Source: Proteobacteria bacterium 005FR1
Lineage (GTDB): Bacteria; Pseudomonadota; Gammaproteobacteria; Pseudomonadales; Cellvibrionaceae
DNA length: 64,000 bases
Reading direction: 5' to 3'
Assembly: GCA_026192395.1 (NCBI GenBank)
Contig: WACF01000001.1
Coordinates: 2,230,309-2,294,308, forward strand
The first letter of the stretch is position 1; every line of letters starts with the position of its first letter. The notes below the pieces were generated by a model. The model was not told the DNA's origin. It ran no database searches and was given only the letters and a program-made list of their open reading frames with translations. A program made the translations under genes and the position numbers. Below, piece after piece: positions 17,845 to 27,653 of the stretch.

Positions 17845-19293
17845 TCAGGCTGCGCAGATCGCTTCGCCATGATCGTGAACTTCTACCAGCGCCGAGTGAA
17901 GGCTCTTCACTGCACCTTCGTAATCGTTCTCGTCCACAACAAATTGCATATCCACCTGCCGCATGGACTGGTGCATGGCCAAGATACTGATATTGGCCTT
18001 GGCCAGCGCGCCGACGGTTTTTGACAGCATGCCCGGCACCTTCATATCGCTGCCGATTACCGAAACCAGAGCAACCTTGCGCACCTGCAGATTCGCTTCG
18101 GGAAACTTCTGGGCGATCTTTTCCCGGATGCGCTTTACCGTTTTCAGGTTGACTCCCAGGTAATGAGTGATCGTGTTGGCGTTGATGTCTTTGGTCACCA
18201 CGTGCCCTTTGAACCGGCCGATGAGAGCCAGCAACTCTCGGTCGTAATCGGCCACTTCACCAATCATATTCTGATCGAAGCACTCGATGGCATAGATGCC
18301 CTTGCGACCGGCGATGATCTCCACACAAGGAGTTTCACTCACATAGTCGGTGGTTACGAACGTACCGTCGTGATGGGGCTCGAAAGTATTCTTCACACGT
18401 AGCGGGATTTCATTTTCCCGCAAACCCTTGGCCGCACGCGGGTGAATCGCCTCCATACCAAGATTGGCCAGCTGATCCGCCACGTCGTAATTAGTGCGAC
18501 CGATGGGCACTGCATTGTCTTCACCCACGAGCTTGGGGTCGGCGCTGCTGAGGTGGTATTCCTTGTGGATGATCGCCTCACGCGCACCGGTGAGCACGGC
18601 GATACGACTGAAGGTCATCTCGCTGTAGCCACGGTCGAAAACCGACATAAGACCGGATTCGGTATGGGCATAACCGGTGGCGATTGGAAGCTCCTTTTCC
18701 AGATCGATATTCTGAAAGGCATCCGTGATCCGCTCGTCGAGACTCATGGGCACCTCGGCATTCCAGCCGGTGAGATCGACGAACTTCGCGTTGATGTTAT
18801 CGATACGCAACAGCTGCGCCGTGTTCCAGGCACTGTGCGCCTCGCCGATGCTGGACAGCATCTCCCGCACCGTATCCAGATGCGCCTGCAGGGCAAAGTG
18901 GCCGTGCTGACAGATCCGCTGCAGATCGGAGAGACAGCGTTCAGTCTGGTCGAGACGCTCGCCTATGAAGTTATTGGCTTTGGCAAGCACCTCGGCATCC
19001 TCGAAGATGGAAGCGTTGATCGCTTCCATCTTGGTGCGGACTTCCTCCAGGGCGATTCGCCAGTCGTCGTTCTCCTCCTCGCCGCTGGCGAAAAGGGCGA
19101 ATACACCGGGTGTTCCCGTCTTCTTGTGCTCGAGGAGCATGTTGGTGATGCCGCCATAAGCGGACACCACAAACACGCGATTGTAGATGTCCTTACCCTT
19201 TCCCCGCAAAATGATGTTATCGCGGACGGCGGCATAGTTGCTCATGGAGGTGCCGCCGATCTTTTCTACTGTGTGAGTGTTCTTCTGAGTCAT
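17845..19293 (-). CDS. ask: Aspartate kinase of the ectoine pathway
   Basis: A 482-residue aspartokinase that phosphorylates aspartate, the first step toward ectoine, lysine, threonine and methionine. The kinase motif VEKIGGTSM is at the N-terminus, and tandem ACT domains occupy the end (VALVSVIGSDMKVPGMLSKTVGALAKANISILAMHQS). Its long inserted helical region and its place directly after ectC mark it as the Ask_Ect type, which is thought to escape normal feedback control and feed ectoine synthesis. The gap to ectC is 89 nt. The call is secure. Confidence 0.95.
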   Translation of the reverse strand: MTQKNTHTVEKIGGTSMSNYAAVRDNIILRGKGKDIYNRVFVVSAYGGITNMLLEHKKTGTPGVFALFASGEEENDDWRIALEEVRTKMEAINASIFEDAEVLAKANNFIGERLDQTERCLSDLQRICQHGHFALQAHLDTVREMLSSIGEAHSAWNTAQLLRIDNINAKFVDLTGWNAEVPMSLDERITDAFQNIDLEKELPIATGYAHTESGLMSVFDRGYSEMTFSRIAVLTGAREAIIHKEYHLSSADPKLVGEDNAVPIGRTNYDVADQLANLGMEAIHPRAAKGLRENEIPLRVKNTFEPHHDGTFVTTDYVSETPCVEIIAGRKGIYAIECFDQNMIGEVADYDRELLALIGRFKGHVVTKDINANTITHYLGVNLKTVKRIREKIAQKFPEANLQVRKVALVSVIGSDMKVPGMLSKTVGALAKANISILAMHQSMRQVDMQFVVDENDYEGAVKSLHSALVEVHDHGEAICAA

Positions 19294-19382
19294 AGATTTA
19301 CACTTGTTTCGTTGACTTGGATTTCCGATTTGTCACGAAGTCAAACCACAGTTGTACCGCAGCCTAACAGAAACATCGTTCG

Positions 19383-19781
19383 TTAATCGTCGATACCTTC
19401 CGCCTCGAGCTCGTAAGCGCCTTCGGCGTTGTGCACTTCCTTGCCGTGCAGCGGCGGATTGAAGACGCAAGCCATCTGCATTTCGGTTTCCGCACGCAGG
19501 ATATGTTTGTCGTTTTTGTCGAGAATATAGATGCTTCCGGCGGTGATCTCGTACTTCTTGCCATCAGCGACCGTCTCGACGGAACCGCGCCCGTGTACAC
19601 AATAGACGGACTCCAGATGGTTCTGATAATGCAGATGCAGCTCCGCGCCACGGTAGATAGTGGTGATGTGGAAGGAGAACCCCATGTTGTCATCTTTCAA
19701 CAGCAGGCGGGTGCTCTCCCAACCTTCCGAAACGATGCGGCGACCTGATTCATTAGCTTCTGCCAAGTGGCGAACAATCAT
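19383..19781 (-). CDS. ectC: L-ectoine synthase
   Basis: EctC closes N-gamma-acetyl-diaminobutyrate into ectoine. The 132-residue protein is a small cupin with the family start [12 protein letters not shown], the cupin residues in [27 protein letters not shown], and the typical [20 protein letters not shown] near the end. It sits between ectB (38 nt upstream) and ask. No ectoine hydroxylase (ectD) gene follows, so the product here is ectoine rather than hydroxyectoine unless ectD is elsewhere. Confidence 0.97.
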   Translation of the reverse strand: MIVRHLAEANESGRRIVSEGWESTRLLLKDDNMGFSFHITTIYRGAELHLHYQNHLESVYCVHGRGSVETVADGKKYEITAGSIYILDKNDKHILRAETEMQMACVFNPPLHGKEVHNAEGAYELEAEGIDD

Positions 19782-19819
19782 GCTTGTATTCCTTGGTGAT
19801 GTTTTTTGTCTGCAGTGTT

Positions 19820-21629
<1,810 letters not shown>

Positions 21630-22048
21630 AACAGTTAAGGGGCAAGAATCCTCTCTGTGGTTGGAATCTTTAGTCCTCAAACTGTTTTTTAGGGCTATTC
21701 AGGCCGCGCGGTGCGGCATGTCCAGCTCAGATTCACACCAATTGCCCTTTTCAATTGGCGCGCGAAACAGCTTGATTCCCGTTGATTGCGGTTTTGGCCG
21801 CAGCAAATTCTTTAGTGCTCTAAAGAATATGTTGTATATTACTCGAGTCGGGAGGGAAAGTTCAACACGCCACAGGTGATTGGCTCCTCAATTGACCTCC
21901 TGACTCTGGAGTCATTCAGCGGCATCGTGGCGTATCCAGCACCGTCAGAGGGCTGGGGACTTGCTATGACTTCTCCGGGAACGCAATACTTCGCGCCCCG
22001 AAGAAAAATGGCATAACAGTCCGAATCAATCCTGTTTGTGGTCAGTAA
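21630..22048. promoter_or_regulatory. Divergent ectA/ectR control region
   Basis: This 419-base region must hold the promoters of ectA (leftward) and ectR (rightward). It contains a perfect palindrome at 21807-21828, a second short palindrome at 21901-21914 (TGACTC-TG-GAGTCA) and a weak look-alike of the first at about 21685-21700. For ectR, a TATATT box at 21835-21840 lies right next to the first palindrome. I see no small gene here. Confidence 0.6.
21807..21828. promoter_or_regulatory. Candidate EctR operator, perfect palindrome
   Basis: ATTCTTTAG and CTAAAGAAT form a perfect nine-base inverted repeat around TGCT. EctR of methylotrophs is known to bind a palindromic site in the ect promoter, and MarR-type dimers prefer such symmetry. 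The site overlaps the spacer of a possible ectR promoter (TATATT at 21835), so EctR may repress its own gene as well. Binding is inferred. Confidence 0.6.
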
Positions 22049-22615
22049 ATGGACAGCATCGAAAACGTGTTAATCACCCTCCGCCGAATCATTCGCGCCG
22101 CCGACCTTCACTCCAAGCACTTGGTGAAAACCGCTGGACTGACTGCACCGCAGCTCTTGCTGTTGCAGGCGATCCGCGAGTGCGGGGACGTGACAATTGG
22201 TGAGCTCGCCAAGGAGATCAACTTGAGCCAGGCGACGGTGACGACGATTCTGGACCGCCTCGAGAAGCGCGAGCTGGTTTATCGCGTTCGCTCCCAACAG
22301 GACAAGCGCAAGGTCAACGCCTATCTGACGGATACGGGGCGGGACATGCTGGATAACGCCCCCACCCCCCTGCAGGCCCATTTCGTCAGTCGTTTTCGCA
22401 ACCTGCCCGACTGGGAGCAGAACATGATCTTGTCGGCGCTACAGCGAGTCGCACAAATGATGGATGCGGAACACCTGGACGCCTCACCCTTTCTCGCCGT
22501 GGGCGATCTGGACCGGCAAGATGCGCGGCTTGAGAATGTGAAGACGCCGCCGCGCGGCGCCGCAAACGGGAAGGATCCGGAAGGGACACAAAAGACGGAG
22601 GCCGATCAGACCTGA
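22049..22615 (+). CDS. ectR: EctR-type MarR regulator of ectoine genes
   Basis: A 188-residue MarR-family protein transcribed away from ectA. The first 150 residues are a standard winged helix: dimer helices at VLITLRRIIRAADLHSKHLVKTAGLTAPQ, helix-turn-helix at VTIGELAKEINLSQATVTTILDRLEKRELVYR, and the wing DKRKVNAYLTDTGR. The C-terminal 30 residues look disordered. Position, divergent orientation and family match EctR, a repressor that relieves ectABC-ask at high salinity in methylotrophs; the assignment rests on that context. Confidence 0.88.
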   Translation: MDSIENVLITLRRIIRAADLHSKHLVKTAGLTAPQLLLLQAIRECGDVTIGELAKEINLSQATVTTILDRLEKRELVYRVRSQQDKRKVNAYLTDTGRDMLDNAPTPLQAHFVSRFRNLPDWEQNMILSALQRVAQMMDAEHLDASPFLAVGDLDRQDARLENVKTPPRGAANGKDPEGTQKTEADQT

Positions 22616-22674
22616 TCGCCGGCTCTGTTTTGGCTTGTGATCTGTCGCTTTTGCAGGGACGAACCGTGCGAACC

Positions 22675-24693
22675 CTAGCGATAGGTGCGATTGGCGATGA
22701 GCGATTCCGCCACCAGCAAAATCGCAACTGCCAGCAACACCCACCACCAGAGACGCTGCGGCTTCTCCAGTTCCGCCTTGAGCATCTGACTGCGCACCGC
22801 CGCACTCTGGTTCGGTGTAGTCTCCGGGTTCAATACCTGATCGAAAATCACTTCGGGAGCCAATCCGGCCAGGTTCGACTCCTCCGCCGCGTGGTTGACG
22901 GCGTAGAGAGTCGTTCCGCCTTCTCCATTCTGCCGATAGACACCAGGCTCGCGGAGTGTGAAGTTTTCTTCCCCCTCCTGAAGCGTCAGGGCCCGCCCGT
23001 CGGGGCTCAGTAACTTCGCATCCCTTGCAACGCCCTCAAGCGCGACGGTTTCGCCAACCAGGTACGACGCTTTCTTCTCCGGCGTATTCGCCAGGTATTT
23101 AAGAGACTGGTGGATCAATGGAAGATACATGCTTTGCAACGGCAGATTGTTCCATTCCAGATCGAGGCTGGAGGCAAACAACAGCGAGCGTCCCCGTCCT
23201 ATTTGGCGTTCGATCATGGCCGGTGCGCCGTTGTCGTAGGTCATCAGCACTTCCGCGGAATCAGCCGGCTTCGTTATCCAGCTTTCACCGAAACGCGCGC
23301 CCCAGTCCAGCTCCAGCGGTCGCAGGATGGGGTGGCGCTCCGAGGCATCCGCAATCAGCAGGTAGTCATCTTCAGAGAGGCTCGCTCTGCTCAGCAAGCT
23401 GCCCGCACTCACGGCTGCGAACTGGCGGTTGAATGCCCCCGCTTCCACCCGGTCGCCCGGCGCCAGAAGCAGACTGCCACCCTCGCGGACATAGTTCTGC
23501 AGCGCACTGGCGAGTTGATGCTCCACTTGGCCAACATTGAGCATTGCGATCACCCGATAGCGCGCCAGATCCGCGACGTGGAGGTTTTCCGGCGTCGCGG
23601 TTTCCACTGCAAAGGGCGATTGCTCGTTGCTGCTCAGCGCCAGTCGGAACCAGTGCGCTTCATCGTCATACCAGTTGCCGGATGCTTCTCCATTGACCAC
23701 CAGCACCGGTATTTTCGGCAGGACGTCAAGGGTGAAGTAAAAGTCGTTATCCCGATCGAAGCCCGGATCCGCCACTGAGACCCTGCCGACATGGGAGCCT
23801 TCACCGGCAAAGGTGACAGGCACCTTAACCACGACCTCCGAGCGATTCTGCAGGCTCACCTGTTTGCGAAACTGTTCTTCGCCATCGATCGAAACCGCGA
23901 GCTCGGCGCCGTCCTGCTGCAGGTTGCCCATGCTGCGCACCCGCACAAACAGCGCCTCCTCCTGACCGGCTTCGCGCAGATTGGCCGGCGACTTGACCCC
24001 GGTGATTGTCAGATTGCGGGTCTCACGGTCGGCGACATTCTCGGTGACGAAGTTGACCCCGGGCTTGAGCGTCCAGCCGCTTTCGAAGCCGGTCATTCCG
24101 CTGTTCTGAAAGTCCGATATCAGGTGGACGGACTTGTCGTGGAAGCGACTATTGGCAAGCATTTCGTCGGCCAGACGCAAAGCGGGGAAGTAACGCGTTA
24201 CCTGATAACCGGGCTTGTCGATGCGGTCGATTGCCGCTTGGAGAGTGGCCAGGTCCGAGCTAGGCCCATACACCGCATCCGCCTTGTCGCTGAACAGAAC
24301 GACGGCAGCCTCGTCATCCGGGCCGAGTTCTGCGAGCACATCGCGGGCCGCGGACTTGGCTCGTTGCAGATAATCGCCATAACTCATGCTCATGGAATTA
24401 TCGATCAGCAGGACAACAGAGCGCGGCGCCATGTCGGTCCAGCCGGACAGCGCCTGGCCAAAGAAAGGGCGGGCAAAGGCGATCGCCAGCAGCACCACCG
24501 CCGCAGTTCTCAACAACAGCAAGAGCCACTGTTGCATTTTCTGAAAAAGAAACTGCTTGCGAGAGGTTTGCTGAAAAAAACGCAGCGTACTGAAGACGAT
24601 CTTCGGTGGCTTGTCGCGGCGAATGAAGTGAATGGCAACAGGTATGACGGCAGCGAGAAGACCGAACAAAAACAACGGTGTCAGAAAAGCCAT
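22675..24693 (-). CDS. BatA-like membrane VWA protein
   Basis: A 672-residue inner-membrane protein. The N-terminus is the BatA two-helix domain (AFLTPLFLFGLLAAVIPVAIHF, then QKMQQWLLLLLRTAAVVLLAIAFA). A von Willebrand A domain follows with the metal-ion site DNSMS at residues 98-102. The middle and end hold a periplasmic beta-rich part and a class-I glutamine-amidotransferase-like fold (YVREGGSLLLAPGDRV) without a catalytic Cys. A single C-terminal helix ends the protein. It is the last gene of the long envelope operon, 46 nt after the DUF58 gene. A role as a membrane adaptor of the MoxR ATPase follows from the family; the target is unknown. Confidence 0.9.
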   Translation of the reverse strand: MAFLTPLFLFGLLAAVIPVAIHFIRRDKPPKIVFSTLRFFQQTSRKQFLFQKMQQWLLLLLRTAAVVLLAIAFARPFFGQALSGWTDMAPRSVVLLIDNSMSMSYGDYLQRAKSAARDVLAELGPDDEAAVVLFSDKADAVYGPSSDLATLQAAIDRIDKPGYQVTRYFPALRLADEMLANSRFHDKSVHLISDFQNSGMTGFESGWTLKPGVNFVTENVADRETRNLTITGVKSPANLREAGQEEALFVRVRSMGNLQQDGAELAVSIDGEEQFRKQVSLQNRSEVVVKVPVTFAGEGSHVGRVSVADPGFDRDNDFYFTLDVLPKIPVLVVNGEASGNWYDDEAHWFRLALSSNEQSPFAVETATPENLHVADLARYRVIAMLNVGQVEHQLASALQNYVREGGSLLLAPGDRVEAGAFNRQFAAVSAGSLLSRASLSEDDYLLIADASERHPILRPLELDWGARFGESWITKPADSAEVLMTYDNGAPAMIERQIGRGRSLLFASSLDLEWNNLPLQSMYLPLIHQSLKYLANTPEKKASYLVGETVALEGVARDAKLLSPDGRALTLQEGEENFTLREPGVYRQNGEGGTTLYAVNHAAEESNLAGLAPEVIFDQVLNPETTPNQSAAVRSQMLKAELEKPQRLWWWVLLAVAILLVAESLIANRTYR

Positions 24694-24739
24694 AGCACCT
24701 CGCTCGCGTCCACCTTACTTGCTGACAAAAGCATCACGA

Positions 24740-25633
24740 TCAAAAACTCCTGGCTCGGCGGGTGAGGTAAGCTGCCAGCGCGCGATCGAGCGCTTCACTG
24801 GTGTTGAGCAGACAGTAGTCCACGCCATGAGACTGGCACTGCCTGCGGCAGTACTCGGTGAACTGCTTCACCGCGTCCAGGTACTCTTCGCGAATCGCGC
24901 CGGGCGCGGTCAGTAACCGCGCATCGCTCTCCGCATCCACGAACTCGGAAATCTCCTGAAAAGGAAAGTTGAGTTCGGCGTTGTCCATCACGTGAAAAAC
25001 TATGACCTCGTGACCCATCGCCCGCATTTGCTGCAGGATCTTGATGCTCTGCTCCTCGCCTTCCAGCAGGTCGCTGATCAGGACCACGAAGCTACGGCTG
25101 CGCAGGTTGGCGGCAAGATCGCGCAAGGGGCGCACCGTATCGGTCGTGTTGCCCGCCTGAAGGTGCACCAGAGTGCGAAGAATCTGCATCAGGTGAGCCT
25201 GCCGGTACTGGGCGGGGAGAATGTGGTTCACTTTGTCGGCGAAGGTCATCAGCCCCACCGCGTCGCGCTGCCGCATCACAAAGTAGGCCATCGCGGCAGC
25301 GAGAGTGCGGGCATATTCAAGCTTGCTCACTGCTCCGGAGCCATAGGCCATAGAAGCACTGGTATCGAGCAGAATCATGCAGCGCGAGTTGGTCTCGTCT
25401 TCAAACTGCTTGATATAGAGCTTGTCCGAGCGCCCGTACAGCTTCCAGTCGATGTGTCGGGTGTCGTCGCCCTGGTAGTAATGGCGGTAGTCGGTAAACT
25501 CCACACTGAAGCCCCGGTGAGGGCTCTTATGCAGCCCGCTGAGAAATCCTTCCACGGCTATCCGCGCGCGCAACTCCAGATTGTCGACGCTGGCGAGAAC
25601 GTTGGGATCAATGAAGTTCGTGGTTGCGGTCAT
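24740..25633 (-). CDS. DUF58 protein (VWA-like MoxR partner)
   Basis: A 297-residue DUF58 protein, a family nearly always encoded next to MoxR ATPases. The signature is clear: GDDTRHIDWKLYGRSDKLYIKQFEDE, then ILLDTSASMAYG, which is the VWA-like metal site (DxSxS). No membrane segment is evident, so it is probably a cytoplasmic or peripheral partner. It follows the MoxR gene after 89 nt; that gap contains a 13-base tandem repeat (TGTCTGTCGTTC twice, at about 25673-25698). Function in this set is inferred. Confidence 0.93.
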   Translation of the reverse strand: MTATTNFIDPNVLASVDNLELRARIAVEGFLSGLHKSPHRGFSVEFTDYRHYYQGDDTRHIDWKLYGRSDKLYIKQFEDETNSRCMILLDTSASMAYGSGAVSKLEYARTLAAAMAYFVMRQRDAVGLMTFADKVNHILPAQYRQAHLMQILRTLVHLQAGNTTDTVRPLRDLAANLRSRSFVVLISDLLEGEEQSIKILQQMRAMGHEVIVFHVMDNAELNFPFQEISEFVDAESDARLLTAPGAIREEYLDAVKQFTEYCRRQCQSHGVDYCLLNTSEALDRALAAYLTRRARSF

Positions 25634-25722
25634 CAGTTAGGCTCGTGGTCGGGCGCCCGGTTCAGTCGCTCGTGTCTGTCGTTCATGTCTGTCGTTCGTG
25701 TAAAGGGGTTCTCGCGGCCGCC

Positions 25723-26769
25723 TCAGCCGTTCGGCACCGGCACGGTCTCGACCAGACGCCTGATCACCTCTTCGACCCCGACCCGCTCAGCTTCGGCGTG
25801 GAAATTCAGCAGAATTCGATGACGCAGCACCGGTTCCGCCAGTGCCTGGATGTCTCCGTAGGACACGTTGTAGCGCCCGAGCAATAGCGCCCGGACTTTG
25901 CCTGCCAGGATAAGGTTCTGCGAAGCCCGCAGGCCGGCTCCCCAGTTGACCCATTCGCGAATGAAGTCCGGCGCGTTTTCGTTCTGGGGGCGACTGGCGC
26001 CGACCAGGCGCACCGCATACCGGACCACCGACTCGGCGGCAGGCACTTGCCGCGCTACTCGCTGAAATTCAAGAATGTCGTCACCATTCAGCGGGTGGGA
26101 GAATTCCACCTGCTGATTGCGCGTGGTGTTGGCGACCACCTGCATCTCTTCGTCTTCCGGCAGGTAGTCGATCATCAGCTTGAACATGAACCGGTCAAGC
26201 TGTGCTTCCGGCAACGGATAGGTGCCTTCAAGTTCAACAGGATTCTGAGTCGCGAGCACGAAGAAGGGCCGCGCCATCGCGTGGGTAACGCCTGCGGCGG
26301 TGACCTGACGCTCCTCCATGGCCTCCAGCAGCGCCGACTGGGTTTTTGGCGGGGTTCGGTTGATTTCGTCGGCAAGCAGGATGTTTGTGAAGATCGGCCC
26401 TTTCACGAATTTCATGCTGCGATGACCGTTTTCCTCCTGCACGATTTCGGTACCCACCACGTCGGCTGGCATCAGATCGGGCGTGAACTGGATACGACTG
26501 AAATCCAGCTTCAGTACGTCGGCTAGGGTTTTGATCAACAAGGTCTTCGCCAGACCTGGCACACCGGAAATGAGGCAGTGCCCTCCCGCGAACAGCGCAA
26601 TCATCAACTCTTCGACAACGTCCTTCTGCCCGATGATGACCTTGCTCAATTCGGCCAGGAGCTGCTCGCGTCCCTCTTTCATGCGGTTTACCAGCGTCAG
26701 ATGGTCATCGCTGATGGACTCCTCGCGACCAAAATTCGGCTTGTTCATATCGCTGTTCATTCCGGGCAT
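25723..26769 (-). CDS. MoxR-family AAA+ ATPase
   Basis: A 348-residue MoxR ATPase. Walker A GVPGLAKT is at residues 69-76, Walker B ILLADEINRTPPKTQSALLEAMEE follows, and sensor 1 appears as FVLATQNPVELEGTYPLPEAQLDRF, all hallmarks of the family. MoxR proteins act as chaperone-like machines that insert cofactors, assemble or activate VWA-domain partners. Here it stands with two VWA membrane proteins and a DUF58 protein in one operon. ATG at 26769 is used; the start may be at a second Met a few codons on (MNSDMNK). The overall call is secure, the substrate is unknown. Confidence 0.96.
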   Translation of the reverse strand: MPGMNSDMNKPNFGREESISDDHLTLVNRMKEGREQLLAELSKVIIGQKDVVEELMIALFAGGHCLISGVPGLAKTLLIKTLADVLKLDFSRIQFTPDLMPADVVGTEIVQEENGHRSMKFVKGPIFTNILLADEINRTPPKTQSALLEAMEERQVTAAGVTHAMARPFFVLATQNPVELEGTYPLPEAQLDRFMFKLMIDYLPEDEEMQVVANTTRNQQVEFSHPLNGDDILEFQRVARQVPAAESVVRYAVRLVGASRPQNENAPDFIREWVNWGAGLRASQNLILAGKVRALLLGRYNVSYGDIQALAEPVLRHRILLNFHAEAERVGVEEVIRRLVETVPVPNG

Positions 26770-26801
26770 GCGCAGTTCTCCTGGCTATTATTTCGCAGCA
26801 C

Positions 26802-27653
26802 TCAATGACTGAGTGAGTAGATGATGTAATTGATCCCGAGCTTGTAGGCCTCGTTCACATAGCGGGTCGGATAGGGCTCGTAGAAGGTGTGCTCCCAGCC
26901 GTCACCCAGGTCCGTGTTGTAGTTGGCCACCAGCATAACCCGCCCATCATCATCGAGAATGCCGTGAACGGATGGCGGAAAATCCGGGTCGTCGAGGTAA
27001 AAGCCGCTGTTGTAATTCCAAGTCACCGAGCGACCGGGCACCTGGAGAATCTCTGACACATCGAAGAAACTGTGAAAAATCGGATGGCTGTCATCCAGCT
27101 TGACCAGCTCGCGGTCCGGAAAAATCTTCACGATTTCGATAAGAAAGTCCTGCCAGTGCTGCTCACCCCAAAAATCATCCAGCATTACGAAGCCGCCGCG
27201 CAGCATGAATTCGCGCAGAGCCTTGGCTTCCTCGGGAGTGAAGTTGGGACCGCTGCTGGGGATGGTGATCGGAATGCGCTTCATGTTGATGTAAAGGAAG
27301 CTGTACTCGAACAACTCGGGATCAGTCAGATCCAGAGCCTTGTAGCCGATACTGTTTGCATCCAGATTGGTATAGCGGCGGACACCGCGCAGAAAGTTGC
27401 GATCAGAGTCCGGGTAGTCGGTTTCCCACCAGCCCCGCCCCGGCCCCGCGCCGCGACCGCCGTAGTTTTCGTACTTGCCCCTGACGAAGGTGAATTCCGG
27501 TTCCCCGGGGCGGTTGTCTTTGGGGTCGTCTTCGCGATCGATGAAGGGCTCGCCGCCAAACTGGGCCCACACCAGGCTCGCGGGCAGCAGCAGAACCGCC
27601 GACAAGGCGAGCGCAAGCAGTGGGCGTGCTTGTTTCTGCTTCCGGAACGTCAT
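26802..27653 (-). CDS. Exported DUF4159 protein
   Basis: A 283-residue protein with a cleavable signal peptide (LLALALSAVLLLPASLVWA) and a DUF4159 domain (FTFVRGKYENYGGRGAGPGRGWWETDYPDSDRNFLRGVRRYT, then LREFMLRGGFVMLDDFWGE). The domain has a GATase-like fold and usually occurs in operons with MoxR, DUF58 and BatA genes, sometimes fused to the BatA protein; here it is separate and exported. Its start overlaps the stop of the TPR-peptidase gene as ATGA, so translation is probably coupled. The function is unknown. Confidence 0.9.
   Translation of the reverse strand: MTFRKQKQARPLLALALSAVLLLPASLVWAQFGGEPFIDREDDPKDNRPGEPEFTFVRGKYENYGGRGAGPGRGWWETDYPDSDRNFLRGVRRYTNLDANSIGYKALDLTDPELFEYSFLYINMKRIPITIPSSGPNFTPEEAKALREFMLRGGFVMLDDFWGEQHWQDFLIEIVKIFPDRELVKLDDSHPIFHSFFDVSEILQVPGRSVTWNYNSGFYLDDPDFPPSVHGILDDDGRVMLVANYNTDLGDGWEHTFYEPYPTRYVNEAYKLGINYIIYSLSH

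Noticed and set aside
25673-25698. A 13-base tandem repeat between the MoxR and DUF58 genes as a regulatory site
   Set aside because: Two imperfect copies in a short spacer; no sign of a promoter. Probably chance or slippage.
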